From Enoplolaimus lenunculus (taxonomy: Eukaryota > Nematoda > Enoplea > Enoplida > Thoracostomopsidae): a DNA stretch of 64,000 nt. The position numbers and the translations under genes are program-made. This document shows positions 12,721 through 22,454 of this stretch, piece by piece (positions within the stretch are counted from its first letter, which is position 1; the number at the start of each line of letters is the position of its first letter). The DNA lies in NCBI GenBank assembly GCA_030248215.1, contig JASANG010001469.1:124001-188000 (forward strand), given 5' to 3'. Under the pieces are notes generated by a model, which was given only the letters and a program-made list of their open reading frames with translations, was not told the origin of the DNA and made no database searches.

Positions 12721-14976
12721 CAACAACAACATCAACATCAACATCATCATCATCATCAATAACAACAATAACAACAACAAAAACAACAACAAAAACAACA
12801 ACAAAAACAGCAACAACATCAGCAACAACACCAAGGATTTTAAAGGAACACACGCGGTCGTGTGTGTTTACGCAACTGCAAGCTAGGCATACTGAGTTTA
12901 GCTGAGATGCCCGAGTTAAAGCAAACTATCCACCGCTGTTGTTGCTAGGGTTGTAACCGATACAGAATCGCGGATCCGCGATCCCAGGACGGCAGCCACC
13001 ACTGTGGAGCATAATATCAAAATCGTTAGCGTGTAATTAGCCTTTTTTGCCCCAACGGGACATTAACCGGGCATATGGAAGAGATGGTATCAGACCCAGT
13101 CACTTCTTTAAAATGGCTTAAGTCCGTACCCATATTCTCAAGTTTTCGCAGCCCCTATTAGCAGTTGGTGATTGGTCTTGTAATTTCACAAATCAGCGAG
13201 TGATGAACTTGAAATTTCAACACCATTTCCTAATTCGATTTAACTGCTGCCCCATTTGTGTGCCAAATTTTGAGTGCTGCAAAAGCCAAATTTTGACAGT
13301 GATAGGTGCTATACGCATTTGAGAATATTGATCGTTTATTTTAACCATTTCTGGCATGGATTTGCACAATTTCATTTGAAATTTTTACGTCAAAGTTTTA
13401 AGTTCAGTGTATATATAACTTTTGCGTTTTTGTTGAAATTTTCGACAAAAATTAATTTTTTAATTTTATAGGAGAACACGCCATTTGTGTGACAAACACT
13501 GACGATGCACTTACTGAAGTGAGGTTTTCATATTATATCGTTGAAATGGAAGGATATTTACGATTCGAACGCCTGGCTGAAACATCACCTGAATGGAGCA
13601 AGAAAGTTGTGGTATTCTATTTCGTTATTTTTTACATTTATTTAAATTTCACAGTTGAAATTTCGGTAAATTTCAAGTTTAAAACCCTCTTCACTAAAGA
13701 AAATAAAATGCAACAAATTTTAAAGATTTCATGGCAAATGTTACTTTCTGGGGCGTAACAGTAGATTAAGCGTATTCGTAAGCCTCACCGTAAGCCTAAG
13801 CGTTGCAAAAATTTGTTCCTAAGCCTAAGCCTAAGCCTAAGCCAAAGCCTAAGCCTAAGCCTAAGCCTAAGCAAAAAATGTAATCTAGAATCTAAATCTA
13901 TTCTTTTATAAACTCACCAGAAACTTGGACGCTTTAAAGTTACATGGACCGATTTTAGAGTTTCAAACCAATATGTTTTCATTATGAAATTTTACCCTTT
14001 AGTTTACGTATCTAAATAACTCAATGCTTTAGCATTAAGAATTAAACCGCAGCATTTAATTTTATGAATGTTATATTTTTGTTAAAGTTAACGAAAAGGC
14101 TGGGTTTCTGAAATCATACTTGCTAGGCGCGACTTAGTACTTAAGTATGTGCTAAGTAATTATACTTAGCCATTTTATCAATTTTGAAACCGTACTAAAG
14201 TAAATATTATCACTGACTAAATTTGATATATTACAAATTCACAGTTCAGGCATATTAACCTTGATCTAATTGAAATTGCTAACTCATAATGTCCCTTAAT
14301 ATAAATCAAAACTATGGCTTTATTTTTATATTAATGGCTCACATTTGGCATTTAGTTATCTCTGCTCCAAAAGTTAAGTATTTACTTAAGTTGGCGACTT
14401 AAGCAGTTACATATGTAAAACTTATGTAAGTACTTAAGTGAGATTTTGGAAAACCAACCAATGAGAATGCAACGGCTTGTCTCATGTAAGACCCCGCAAA
14501 TGTGATTCGATTGGACATACGGTATGACTTTTAGTTGTTCGGGCCAACGTAAAAGAACAGGGGCGGAACAATATTATAAGCATATTGCTAAGCCTCCTAA
14601 GCCTAAGCCTAAGCGAAAAGAATGAGCATATTTCTAAGCCTAAGCGTAAACCTAAGTCAAGCAAAAAACTAGTCTAAGGCTTAAGCTTACTTTATTGCAG
14701 TATCGCAGAAGAACGTTCCGCCGCTAATCTTTACATGGGTCGTTGTTCTTTAAATTCTAGTATTCTCTACTTCATCTGCAACGAAATATGCTGGAAATTG
14801 AAGAGATGAACGAAATGAGTCTGGTGTACTCAGTATATAATGGTTATATTGCGTTAAGACTAAACGTAATGGTGTCTAAATGGTCAATAATATTTTCACT
14901 TGTATTAATATCGACGTCAGTAGCACAAATTTTTTCAATTCGACAAATGTTTGCAAATAATAAAATGCTCGTTTAA
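10390..14976 (+). CDS. p24/TMED family (GOLD-domain) ER-Golgi cargo receptor
   Basis: p24 proteins cycle between ER and Golgi in COPI/COPII vesicles and select cargo. Supported exons: 10390 to about 10755 (donor GAT|GTTAGT), 12171-12285, 13472 to 13605 or 13611, and 14761-14976. The GOLD core is recognisable: EDFCVYENL, VYDPPDQTV, FHFIADVQQH and GEHAICVTN, with the two conserved Cys. The last exon gives a luminal helix (LLHLQRNMLEIEEMNEMSL), one membrane segment (WSIIFSLVLISTSVAQIF) and a short tail ending FANNKMLV, as in p24. Compared with the family, about 15 residues between the first Cys block and the DP turn are missing, so a short exon between 10756 and 12170 is probably unseen. The N-terminus is odd: about 30 polar residues precede the hydrophobic IAVVFIVILVFIISQIAL, which looks like a signal anchor rather than a cleaved signal. 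Confidence 0.7.
10971..11231. mobile_element. Family Q palindromic element in p24 intron 1
   Basis: Ends are ATATGTCGTGGGTCAATCTG on the left and CATAGCAGATTGGCC...GCGACATAT on the right, inverted to each other; AATTGGCCTAG recurs in the arms. About 260 bp, non-coding. A second copy is split by the mariner at 17759-19101. Confidence 0.55.
11922..12131. mobile_element. Family F foldback element, copy 2, just before p24 exon 2
   Basis: CATTGCAAAAAAATGGTGAG on the left and CCATTTTTTGCAGTG on the right, flanked by TA on both sides (11920-11921, 12132-12133). It ends only 39 bases before the p24 exon starting at 12171, so part of the polypyrimidine/branch region may derive from it. Confidence 0.65.
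12380..12670. other. GC-richer unassigned segment in p24 intron 2
   Basis: About 290 bases of more balanced composition between exon 2 and a CAA microsatellite. On the minus strand it reads a cysteine-rich stretch (CIEHCENACNGYGITC, then RRQRC) without flanking splice sites I trust; on the plus strand a short open frame covers the same DNA. I recognise neither. It may be a repeat fragment or a remnant of another gene. Confidence 0.3.
12674..12835. repeat. (CAA)n/(CAT)n microsatellite
   Basis: About 160 bases of CAACAACAA with CAT and AAC interruptions inside a p24 intron. The poly-Gln, poly-Asn and poly-Val frames across it are by-products of the triplet repeat. Confidence 0.9.
13137..13330. 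mobile_element. Family P palindromic element, copy 1
   Basis: Starts TATTCTCAAGTTTTCGCAGC and ends GATAGGTGCTATACGCATTT then GAGAATATTG; the two ends are inverted copies. About 190 bp with a GGTCTTGTAA core shared with other P copies. Non-coding, in p24 intron 2. Confidence 0.5.
13733..13950. mobile_element. Family T' telomere-like element in p24 intron 3
   Basis: Left end GGCAAATGTTACTTTC, then GGGCGTAACAGTAG, a core of about eight tandem CCTAAG/CTAAGC units, and the right end CCAGAAACTTGGACGC...AAGTTACATGGACC. Flanks GATTTCAT and GATTTTAG agree at 6 of 8 positions, consistent with a worn 8-bp target duplication. Confidence 0.65.
14537..14742. mobile_element. Family T telomere-like element just before the last p24 exon
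   Basis: Left arm CGGGCCAACGTAAAAGAACA then GGGGCGGAAC, core CTAAGCCTCCTAAGCCTAAG, right arm CGCAGAAGAACGTTCCGCC...TTTACATGGGTC. It stops about 18 bases before the exon at 14761. Confidence 0.65.
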
Positions 14977-14977
14977 T

Positions 14978-15299
14978 CAAGAGTCGATAATGACAAGAGT
15001 GTGCAACTCTTTGGGTTCCGCGTGGTACAAAATGTACCATCGGGCGTTTCGTTTTTGTCTCACCCAACTCCTTGTTTAGAGCGAGGGTTGCGATCATATG
15101 AATACGCCTAAATTAAACTATAGGGGACCATGTTTGACGCCGCGTACATAAAGTGTCGTGGTTCGCACTGGTTGTACCTTCCTCTCAATAAAAAGGGGTG
15201 GGGTGGGGCAAAAACGCAATGCGTGCCGGGTACATTCTGTTCTACACAGAATGTACCCAGCTGCATATTCTTGCTTAAAATAGCGATTATTCACTCTTG
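14978..15299. mobile_element. Family S inverted-repeat element inserted at the p24 stop codon
   Basis: A 322-bp element with ends CAAGAGTCGATAATG and CGATTATTCACTCTTG. Perfect 7-bp direct repeats GTTTAAT flank it at 14971-14977 and 15300-15306. The left repeat contains the last p24 codon (GTT) and its stop (TAA, 14974-14976), so insertion happened exactly there and the stop was kept. The element contains AATAAA at 15187-15192, which could now serve as the p24 poly(A) signal. Confidence 0.75.
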
Positions 15300-15827
15300 G
15301 TTTAATTAAGCCAAAGCCTATGCCTATAATTCAGCGATACAATCTATTTCCAGATTATTTAGAAAATCGAATTTTAGCATAAAATCTGGAAGGCAATTTT
15401 TGATAGTAAAATACTATATGTATAAGTTCCAATAATATAGTCGTTTAACTAAGCCTAAGCCTAAGCCTAAAATACAATTTATCAAGACAAACTATTTGTA
15501 AATTCTTTGTAAAATTAATTGTAGCATAAAATCTGGCAAGTAATTTTTCATAGTAAAATATTAGGATATATAAGCTCCGGAAATATGAAGCAAATGGCTG
15601 TTTAGTAAATCTTTAAAATCTGAAATAATTTATTGTTAAATTTGAAAATTTGAAAATTCTTTTTGGTTTGATTTTAATCTGATTTTTAGACTTGGTTAAG
15701 GGTGTTTGTTTTGAGTTGCATTTTTGTGAAATAAAGCAGTATTTTATACGTAGCAACTTGTTGTACTTTAATAAAATACTGTATCATCCGTGAAAATTGG
15801 GTTTCTTTGAAAATTGTTTACTGTTAA

Positions 15828-15975
15828 AAGATCAGGAACGGAACGTTTTTCTACTGTAATAGAAAAGCCTTCCCTTTAGACTAAATTTTTTGCTTAGGCT
15901 TTGGCTTAGGCATAGGCATATGCGTATAGGAATATCCTTATACTACTGTTACGGCCCTGTTGTATCCATTGGCCA
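15828..15975. mobile_element. Family T element, short copy
   Basis: AGATCAGGAACGGAACGTTT on the left, a TTTTTTGCTTAGGCTTTGGC core and ACTACTGTTACGGCCCTGTT...CATTGGCC on the right. The outermost left bases are worn. Confidence 0.6.
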
Positions 15976-16279
15976 TTGTTAAAAAATTATATTTTTAGTC
16001 AGAAAAATTGGTTTTATCAGTTTCCGACAACCGAATATTATATTCTCTTCTCGCCTTTAACATATTTCCTCATATTTTAATAAAAATATCGGTAAGAATT
16101 TTAGTCAAAATTTTATACTTGCATTGCGGTTGTTTTTAGATTAACGTGTTTTGACAGTAAAAAAATAGAAAAACATTTCGCCCAACTGTCATAATAAGAA
16201 AAAACAGAAATAACGGAAAAATGAAAACATTTTAAAAAATTTTGAGATAAGCATGCTTTTAGACATCGACTCTTGATAC

Positions 16280-16530
16280 CAAAAGTGGATGATCACTCTT
16301 GATAACAAGACTGTGCAACTGGGTACATTCTGTGTATTAAAGAATGTACCAGCACGCGTTGCATTTATGTTCGACCCCCCTCAATCTGGGGGGGTTTAAG
16401 CAAGAGATTAACAGTATGTTTTAGTATACTTACCTCCCCTTAAACAAGGGGGGTTACAATTTGTTCCTAGTATTACTACGAACTAAAACTGCACGAAGAC
16501 CCCCTAAACAAGGGGGGTCATCCACTCTTG
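16280..16530. mobile_element. Family S element, tandem unit 1
   Basis: Starts CAAAAGTGGATGATC and ends GGTCATCCACTCTTG. It contains G/C runs (GGGGGG, CCCCCC) and the AACGCAACGCGTGC-like block in reverse. It is directly followed by the 7-bp spacer ATATTAC and the next S unit. Confidence 0.6.
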
Positions 16531-16537
16531 ATATTAC

Positions 16538-16722
16538 CAAGAGTGCATAATACAAGAGTGTGCAACTCTTGGGAGACCGCATGATACAAAATGTGCGGTG
16601 TGTTTTTGGCCGTCGCCCCTAGGGGGATACGGCAAAAACGCAACGCGTGCTGGGTACATTCTTTTTTACACAGTATGTTCCCAGTTGAATACTCTTGTTG
16701 AAGTATGCATCATTCACTCTTG
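16538..16722. mobile_element. Family S element, tandem unit 2
   Basis: A 185-bp unit from CAAGAGTGCATAATAC to CATCATTCACTCTTG. Seven-base spacers flank it: ATATTAC (16531-16537) and ACATTAC (16723-16729). It holds the family block AAAAACGCAACGCGTGC. Confidence 0.65.
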
Positions 16723-17308
16723 ACATTACTAATTGCGCTGCTACCGCGAGTTTAGAATGAAAAGTAACTCATTGAACACCCGTGTATGACAATCCAACTA
16801 TTGCAAATGTTTTTGAAAAAAATTACTGAGGTCAGCTCAAATGTCTTGGTCATGGCTCACATTCAGTAAAAGTTTGTATAACTGCCGACACGCGGCGTTC
16901 AGTTGAACTTTTTTGACGAATTGAAAAACTACAACACATTTTTGTTTACTTTTTAAATTCGCCAAAGTTTTTTTAGCGAAAATTTTCGTCAAACTTTTTA
17001 AGCGAAAATTTTCGTATGCGCAATCAAACTTGAAGTAAATTTGGCAAAAAAAATCAACTAAAAAGGTGAGGCTTTTATGATTAATGCTTACCGTTTTTTA
17101 TGTTTAACCGATAGTTGGGGTGGCATTGAAACAATTCTCAAATCAATTTGTCAGAAAAATTAACATTATTTTGTGCAACTTTTTTCCGTTGACGCCACAG
17201 TTCTGCTAATTTAATATTTTGCACTAAAATTTGTGGTTGAAACATACTTTTTTTACTTAATTTTAGAAACTTTATAATTAAATTTTATTGATATATGAGT
17301 CCCACCAT

Positions 17309-17556
17309 GCAAATTTTAGTGAGTTGATTTTAACTCAGAATGAGTTGAATCACTCAGTCTGAGTTAGGACTATTAGAACTCAGAATTCTGAGTTGATTCA
17401 ACTCATATTGATTTAATTAGTCAACTTACCCAGAGTCCGCTCATGTCACAGTGAAAATCGAGTCAACTCAAAGTGAGTTAAAGTATTCTGTTATTAACTC
17501 AGAAATAACTAACTTTCCGTCTGAGTTAATTTATTAACTCATTGGAATTTACAGTG
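17309..17556. mobile_element. Family O foldback element, copy 2
   Basis: TTTTAGTGAGTTGATTTTAA on the left and TAACTCATTGGAATTTACAG on the right, with the GAACTCAGAATTCTGAGTTG centre. Arms are inverted repeats of the ACTCA/TGAGT type. Confidence 0.65.
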
Positions 17557-17679
17557 CAGAAGCGAAATATGGATATTAACGAAAATGCTGTTTACGTTAA
17601 CATTAACTTTAATGGTTCGTATAATCAACTGATACGTATTTTTAGGTAAATATAATACTTTTTCCATATGCTGTAGACC

Positions 17680-17756
17680 CATCTGCTATTCCGGCCAATT
17701 ACTAATTGACCTATGCCAATCTACTATTCTAAGTAAATTAAAACTAACTCTGATTA
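17680..17756. mobile_element. Family Q element, left half (interrupted by mariner)
   Basis: GTAGACCCATCTGCTATTCC followed by GGCCAATTACTAATTGACCT matches the left arm of the Q copy at 10971. The other half resumes at 19104 after the mariner insertion. Confidence 0.5.
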
Positions 17757-17758
17757 TA

Positions 17759-19101
17759 CAGGGTGTTTCAGAAGTCACTACCCACACTTTGTCAATCAAT
17801 ATCTTCTGGCGTAATATTTCGCAATGGTTGTTTATCGCTGTTTTTAATATTTCTGATTATAAATATATACTGTTTATACCATGGATTCCCCACGGCGATC
17901 TCTCCCTGAAAAATCTGTTGTAAAACTTTACTATAAATACGGAAATTATGCCGAAGTCTCACGCCAGTGGAAAAATCATTTCGACTCAATACTTCCTACT
18001 CGTAAGAGGATGGCTGATATTACTTCCCGACTCGAGGACACTTGTAGTGTAGCGGAACGGCTGAGGCCGGGTGGTCCAAAGTCTGCCACAAGTGGGGACT
18101 AGAAAGCTGCATTAAGCGCTGTGGTATCCAGGAGCCCCCACAAGTCAACTCGAAGGGCTTCCCGCCAGCTGAGTATTCATCATACTTCCGTTTGGCGCCT
18201 TTACAAGGAGCTTAACTTGAAGCCCTTTCGGCCTCGTGTTATTCATGGACTCTCTGATGACGATTTGGACCGCAGAGTCAAGTTTTGTCAGACATTTAAG
18301 CACATAGTGGAAACCAGTGCGTTGGACCTTTATCGCATTTTGTAAACCGACGAGACGGTTTTCAAGCTCAATGGTCATGTTAATTGCCATAGTTGTGTTT
18401 ATTGGTCTGAAGATAATCCACATGTCACGATTAACAAAGAGGTCAACGCCCCTGGAGTCTGTGTCTGGGCCGGAATTTGTTCACAAGGCATCGTTGGTCC
18501 ATTCTTTTTTGACGGAAACGTCAATAAAACCAGCTATTTGGAACCTTTATCTGTGAATGTCTACCCGCAAATCGCAACCGAGGACCTTGTTTTCATGCAT
18601 GAAGGAGCCCTGGCTCACTACGCTACTGAAGTCCGAGCTTGGCTGGACGAAAGGTTCCCGCCTTAACTCCGCCTGACTGCTTTCTTTGGGGTGTTGCGAA
18701 AGAAGATGTTTATGGAAGTAGGGTGAAGGACCCTCAATAATTGATAGACAGAATAAAATCAGCGTTTTGTAAAATTATATTTCAAATTTTAACCAACGCT
18801 AGCTGCTGTTTTTCAAATAGCAATAGTCGCCGTCCATAGCCGTTGAGAATTTCCACATCGCGTACACAGATTAATGTAAACCACGCATTATGCACCGAAG
18901 TTTGCCGATCTGTACCATCCCGACTGGATAAATGCATTCAGTTTGGCGGTGCACAGACGGAGCTGCTCTGAGATCTCTCGTCTTAATATAAGTAAGCTTT
19001 TAATACTTGTCTATAGTTATACAAAAAACAGGCGAGCTACCTCTGCCCAGTCAACCGATAGTTAGCATCAAACAGTAGGTAGTTACTTCTGAAACACCCG
19101 A
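17759..19101 (+). mobile_element. mariner/Tc1-type DNA transposon, full length but decayed
   Basis: A 1,343-bp element with inverted ends: CAGGGTGTTTCAGAAGT on the left and, read inward from the right, TCGGGTGTTTCAGAAGT; both continue (A/C)ACTACC. TA flanks it on both sides (17757-17758 and 19102-19103). The size, TA target and DDE-type transposase remains identify the superfamily. It interrupts a Q element. Confidence 0.85.
17881..18780 (+). pseudogene. mariner-type transposase, inactivated
   Basis: The N-terminal helix-turn-helix region starts MDSPRRSLPEKSVVKLYYKY. The second DNA-binding part contains ASRQLSIHHTSVWRLYKEL. The catalytic domain shows TDETVFKLNGHVN (first Asp), GPFFFDGNVNKTSYLEPL and FMHEGALAHYATEVRAW, where Glu replaces the usual second Asp (FMQDGAPAH). 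LTPPDCFLWGV carries the third Asp. In-frame stops lie at 18100-18102 and 18343-18345. A frameshift with loss of about a dozen residues lies before LTPPD near 18665. The enzyme is dead at this locus. The subgroup (maT-like versus mariner proper) cannot be settled by eye. Confidence 0.8.
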
Positions 19102-19103
19102 TA

Positions 19104-19215
19104 GTTATCGGTCTTTAACTTTAGTTGCAGTTTTACTATAGGCCGAATTGGTCTCACATAAACTAGCACATTGGTCTAGGCCACTTTTACTAAAATTGGC
19201 CTCAGTAGCAGATTG
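19104..19215. mobile_element. Family Q element, right half
   Basis: Ends TTGGCCTCAGTAGCAGATTG then TCCTACGACATATAC, the inverted partner of the half at 17680-17756. Confidence 0.5.
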
Positions 19216-19799
19216 TCCTACGACATATACATAATCCGTTGTGACACTACCTATTAAGTTCAGTTGGCAGCTTTGGAATATTCATTTAGGAGAATGTTAA
19301 TAGCGCTGGTTGGATTCAGGTCTGGACTGGTTTTCCACCAGAATCGGTTCACTTCTGACTTTATCAGAACCGGAATTGTGCAGTAAAAGGCAATTAATAA
19401 AACTGCTACATATGTTCTCAATTTAAACAACACAGGAATTTTGCAAATATGATTCGAAAACTACTAATTTTACCGTAAAAAATTTACAAACACGGAATAT
19501 AAATTGCAGGTTTTGAACGAAGAGAGAAAAGTTCGAAAACCCACATTGATAAACAATTAGGGTTGCGTTCTACTCGCTGCGCCCGCCGGACGTCGCTGCG
19601 CGGCACGATAAAATTTTTATTTAATATTGCCGCACACCACCAAATTGATTTTGCTATGTTTTTGTTGTACCAACGTATAGTGGCGTCCGACGGCGTGCAG
19701 CAAGCATATCTCGTTCGTTATGTCAGAAAATTTAGAAATCATTGCATTTTAATAACAAAGTGACAAACAGTTTTTGTTCATAATACATCGTATGTGTCG

Positions 19800-20195
19800 C
19801 AACCCATGTCGTGTATTCAGCCCAAATCCGAATTGGGCTACTCTAAAGTGGAATTACGACTTGGCCTAGCCCGAGGACGATATTATGTCAGACAAATCTG
19901 CGCGTTTTCTGATTGATTATGTGATAGTCGTAATCCAGCTTGATTCCACTTAGCTTAGTAAAACAATCTGTTTGGTAGCCAACAGGTAGCGATTACTTTA
20001 GCCTACCAGAAAAGAGTATTTACATCAGCTAATCGCATTTGAGCATGGCATTAACGTAGTAACCAATCACAAGCCGCGCACTTGTAGCAGACAAAGAATT
20101 ACGCCATGGTCTAGCCCAAGTCGTAATTCCGCGTCGAACTAGCTCAATTCGGAATTGAGCTGAATTACAACTTGGCCTACGACGTATATATTTTA
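19800..20195. mobile_element. Family R palindromic element, copy 1
   Basis: About 400 bp with arms AATCCGAATTGGGCTACTCT and AGCTCAATTCGGAATTGAGC, outer parts containing ACGACTTGGCCTA and its inverse CGACGTATATA. The second copy is at 47622-47990. No coding frame. The 19216-19800 stretch before it holds a CCGG-like fragment (about 19310-19380) and nothing else I recognise. Confidence 0.5.
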
Positions 20196-20231
20196 AGACC
20201 TACGTAAGTTATGAGATTAATAGAATAAATA

Positions 20232-22413
20232 ATGAGGAAAATATTAAGATTACGGTGGTCGCTGATGGTGCTCATAACAATTGCTGTTTCCGTGAATGCA
20301 AATTGTGCCTGGTTACGAGAAATTTGGCGAAATACAAAAGATTCACAATGCAAGTTAACAATATACCTATATTTTATTAACTTTCAGTTTGTTCCGATTT
20401 GAACAAGACAGATCTTATCAATGACAAAACGAGTCTAATAACCCCAAATCATTTTCATAAACCAGCGGTCCTTGTAAAGATCAGGGGCGAAACGTTTTTC
20501 TGTGGGGCTGTAATAAAAATTAATAAACGTAAACTTTAGACAATTTTTTGTTTAGACTTTTAGGCGTATAGGCTTAGGCTTAGAAATATACTTTACACTA
20601 CTGTTATGCCTCTGTTTTATACATTATGCTTATGCTGCTGGTCCGCACCTGTTTCATACATTGGCCAAAAAACCATATATATGCTGATTTAAAAAATTAA
20701 GTTTTAAAAAACTGCTATTTGAAATTTTAATCCATAGGTTTTGCTTTATATTGAAGAAATGCGCATATTATCATAACGAAAACGTTGATGGCAAACAGTC
20801 GTAAAAGGTTCTAGCATGGGTCGGGTCGTTTCGCGGATTGCCCGTGACTCCGGTATTTACGCAAGCGAACCGATCAAGACGCGAAACGCATGTTTTTGTA
20901 CCCAAACTCCTAAGAAACTTTAGTCTTAGATTTAGCGGAGTTTTTAGAAATTGATTTCGTTTTTCTGCGTAGGACTATTTTTAGCCTGGGACAGCTCGAA
21001 CCGCAGGGGTTTGAGGGGGAGGCACGCTATTCAGGGGTCTACAGCAAAGTGTTATAAGAGTCATTTATATCACTAAAATATTATTTTTTGTTTAAGTTTC
21101 AAGAATTCTTCAACCCAACAGTTCAAAAAGATGCTGTAAAGAGACAGGGCCAAAGTATAAAACAGGGCCGTAACAGTAGTGAAAAGTATATTTGTAAGCC
21201 TAAGCATAAGCATAAAAGTCTAAACAAAAAACTGTCTAAAGCTTAAGGTTCACTGTAAATTTCAATGAGTTGATTTTAACTCAAATTAGGTTGATTCACT
21301 CAGTCTACGTTAGGACTATCAAAACTCATATTTCTGAGTTGTTGTAACGTATTCTGATTTAATTAATCATCTCCCCCGGAATCAATCTACCTTTGAATGA
21401 ATATCAGCTCAACTCAGATTGAGTTAAAGTTTACTGTTATTAACTCAGAAATAATTAACTTTCAGTCTGAGTTGATCATTTAAGTCATTGGAATTTACAG
21501 TGTAATTTTTAGTGCAGTCTCACAGAAAAACGTTCCGCCCCTGATCTTTACACGGGTCAAACTCAAAGACGGTAAATGCTTTACATTTTGAGCACTCCTT
21601 CGTCTATATTTCAACTCGCGTACGTCACTCGCCTTTTGCATATATATATACTATCAACTTAGGTTGGCAATACGATACAACAACTTATGCTGAATACGCT
21701 CCAGTACATCCAGACAACTGTCCCAGCTGTACTCCAAGGTACTGGCCTGGATGGTGTTACCAGCATCGTGTGACAAAATATTTGCATTGCTCTAGCGCAA
21801 GTAAGATATTGTTAATTTTTTAAATTTCGAAAAATAAAATCTCAAATCAAATATGAAAGGTCTTAAAAAATTAAAATCATTTGAACACGATTTCTATGTC
21901 CTTAGACACGTATTCCAAAACGGGTCGATTCAGCAATTTTACGACTGTTTGTGCCGTATAGGTTGTTTAAAATTGAACTTTGATTTTCTGCGGTGTATTT
22001 AGACGACACAGTTTTATGAATACTACCTATAGGCTTCAGTTAATCAGCGCTCGCTTTAATGTTAAAGAAATGTATGTTTTGGTTCAAAATCGATTGTATG
22101 TACGTACTGGATGCGGTTTCTGCTGTAAAATGGTTACGCTAATTTATGAAAAATTTGATAATTTAAATTTTACAAAGTCAAAAATAATTTTTATTTTCAG
22201 TTTATTATAGTTATTATTATTATTTATTATTATTATTGTTATTATTATTATTATTATTATTGTTATTATTATTATTATTATTGGTCTAAATGGTTTTCAT
22301 TTCATATTTCAGTACCAATTGCTTGCCGAGCTATTTTGTGGCCACATTTCTACACGGACCAGGAAATTATGGAAAATCGAAAAATTAAACCTGAATTAAA
22401 AAATAGGCGATAA
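20232..22413 (+). CDS. Small secreted cysteine-rich protein, family unknown
   Basis: Exon 1 20232-20353 starts ATG and encodes a signal peptide: basic MRKILRLRWS, then a hydrophobic run ending near VSVNA. Exon 2 21663-21800 (acceptor CAACTTAG, donor GTAAGA) encodes a Cys/Trp/Tyr-rich segment with CPSCTPRYWPGWCYQH. Exon 3 22313-22413 encodes PIACRAILWPHFYTDQE and ends KPELKNRR before TAA. Exons 2 and 3 join in phase (1-1). Exon 1 ends in phase 2 while exon 2 needs phase 1, so a small exon between 20354 and 21660 must be missing from this model. Seven Cys are visible in the mature part, suggesting disulfides and secretion. I do not recognise the family. AATAAA follows at 22444. Confidence 0.6.
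20470..20670. mobile_element. Family T element in intron of the secreted-protein gene
   Basis: AAAGATCAGGGGCGAAACGT on the left; a core of TTTAGGCG and TTAGGCTTAG; the right arm is duplicated (TGTTATGCCTCTGTTTTATA, then CTGTTTCATACATTGGCC). Confidence 0.55.
21140..21570. mobile_element. Family T element split by a family O element
   Basis: The T left arm (AACAGGGCCGTAACAGTAGT, CCTAAGCATAAGC) runs to about 21250. An O foldback occupies 21251-21502. The T right arm resumes (CAGTCTCACAGAAAAACGTT, CCGCCCCTGATCTTTACACG) to about 21567. The O insertion is therefore younger than this T copy. Confidence 0.7.
21251..21502. mobile_element. Family O foldback element, copy 3 (nested in T)
   Basis: CACTGTAAATTTCAATGAGT on the left and TAAGTCATTGGAATTTACAG then TG on the right. 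It is clean at both junctions with the T element. Confidence 0.7.
22203..22283. repeat. (TTA)n microsatellite
   Basis: About 80 bases of TTATTATTATT with a few TTG units, in the last intron of the secreted-protein gene. Confidence 0.9.
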
Positions 22414-22443
22414 GTACATATTTCTGTGTTGTTTTAAAATTGA

Positions 22444-22449
22444 AATAAA
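22444..22449 (+). terminator. Poly(A) signal AATAAA of the secreted-protein gene
   Basis: AATAAA starts 31 bases after the stop codon at 22411-22413, a distance typical for compact genes. Confidence 0.55.
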
Positions 22450-22454
22450 TTTCT

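Noticed and set aside
12496-12886. Poly-Gln, poly-Asn and poly-Val open frames
   Set aside because: They are frames of the CAA microsatellite; the flanking parts show no homology or splice signals.
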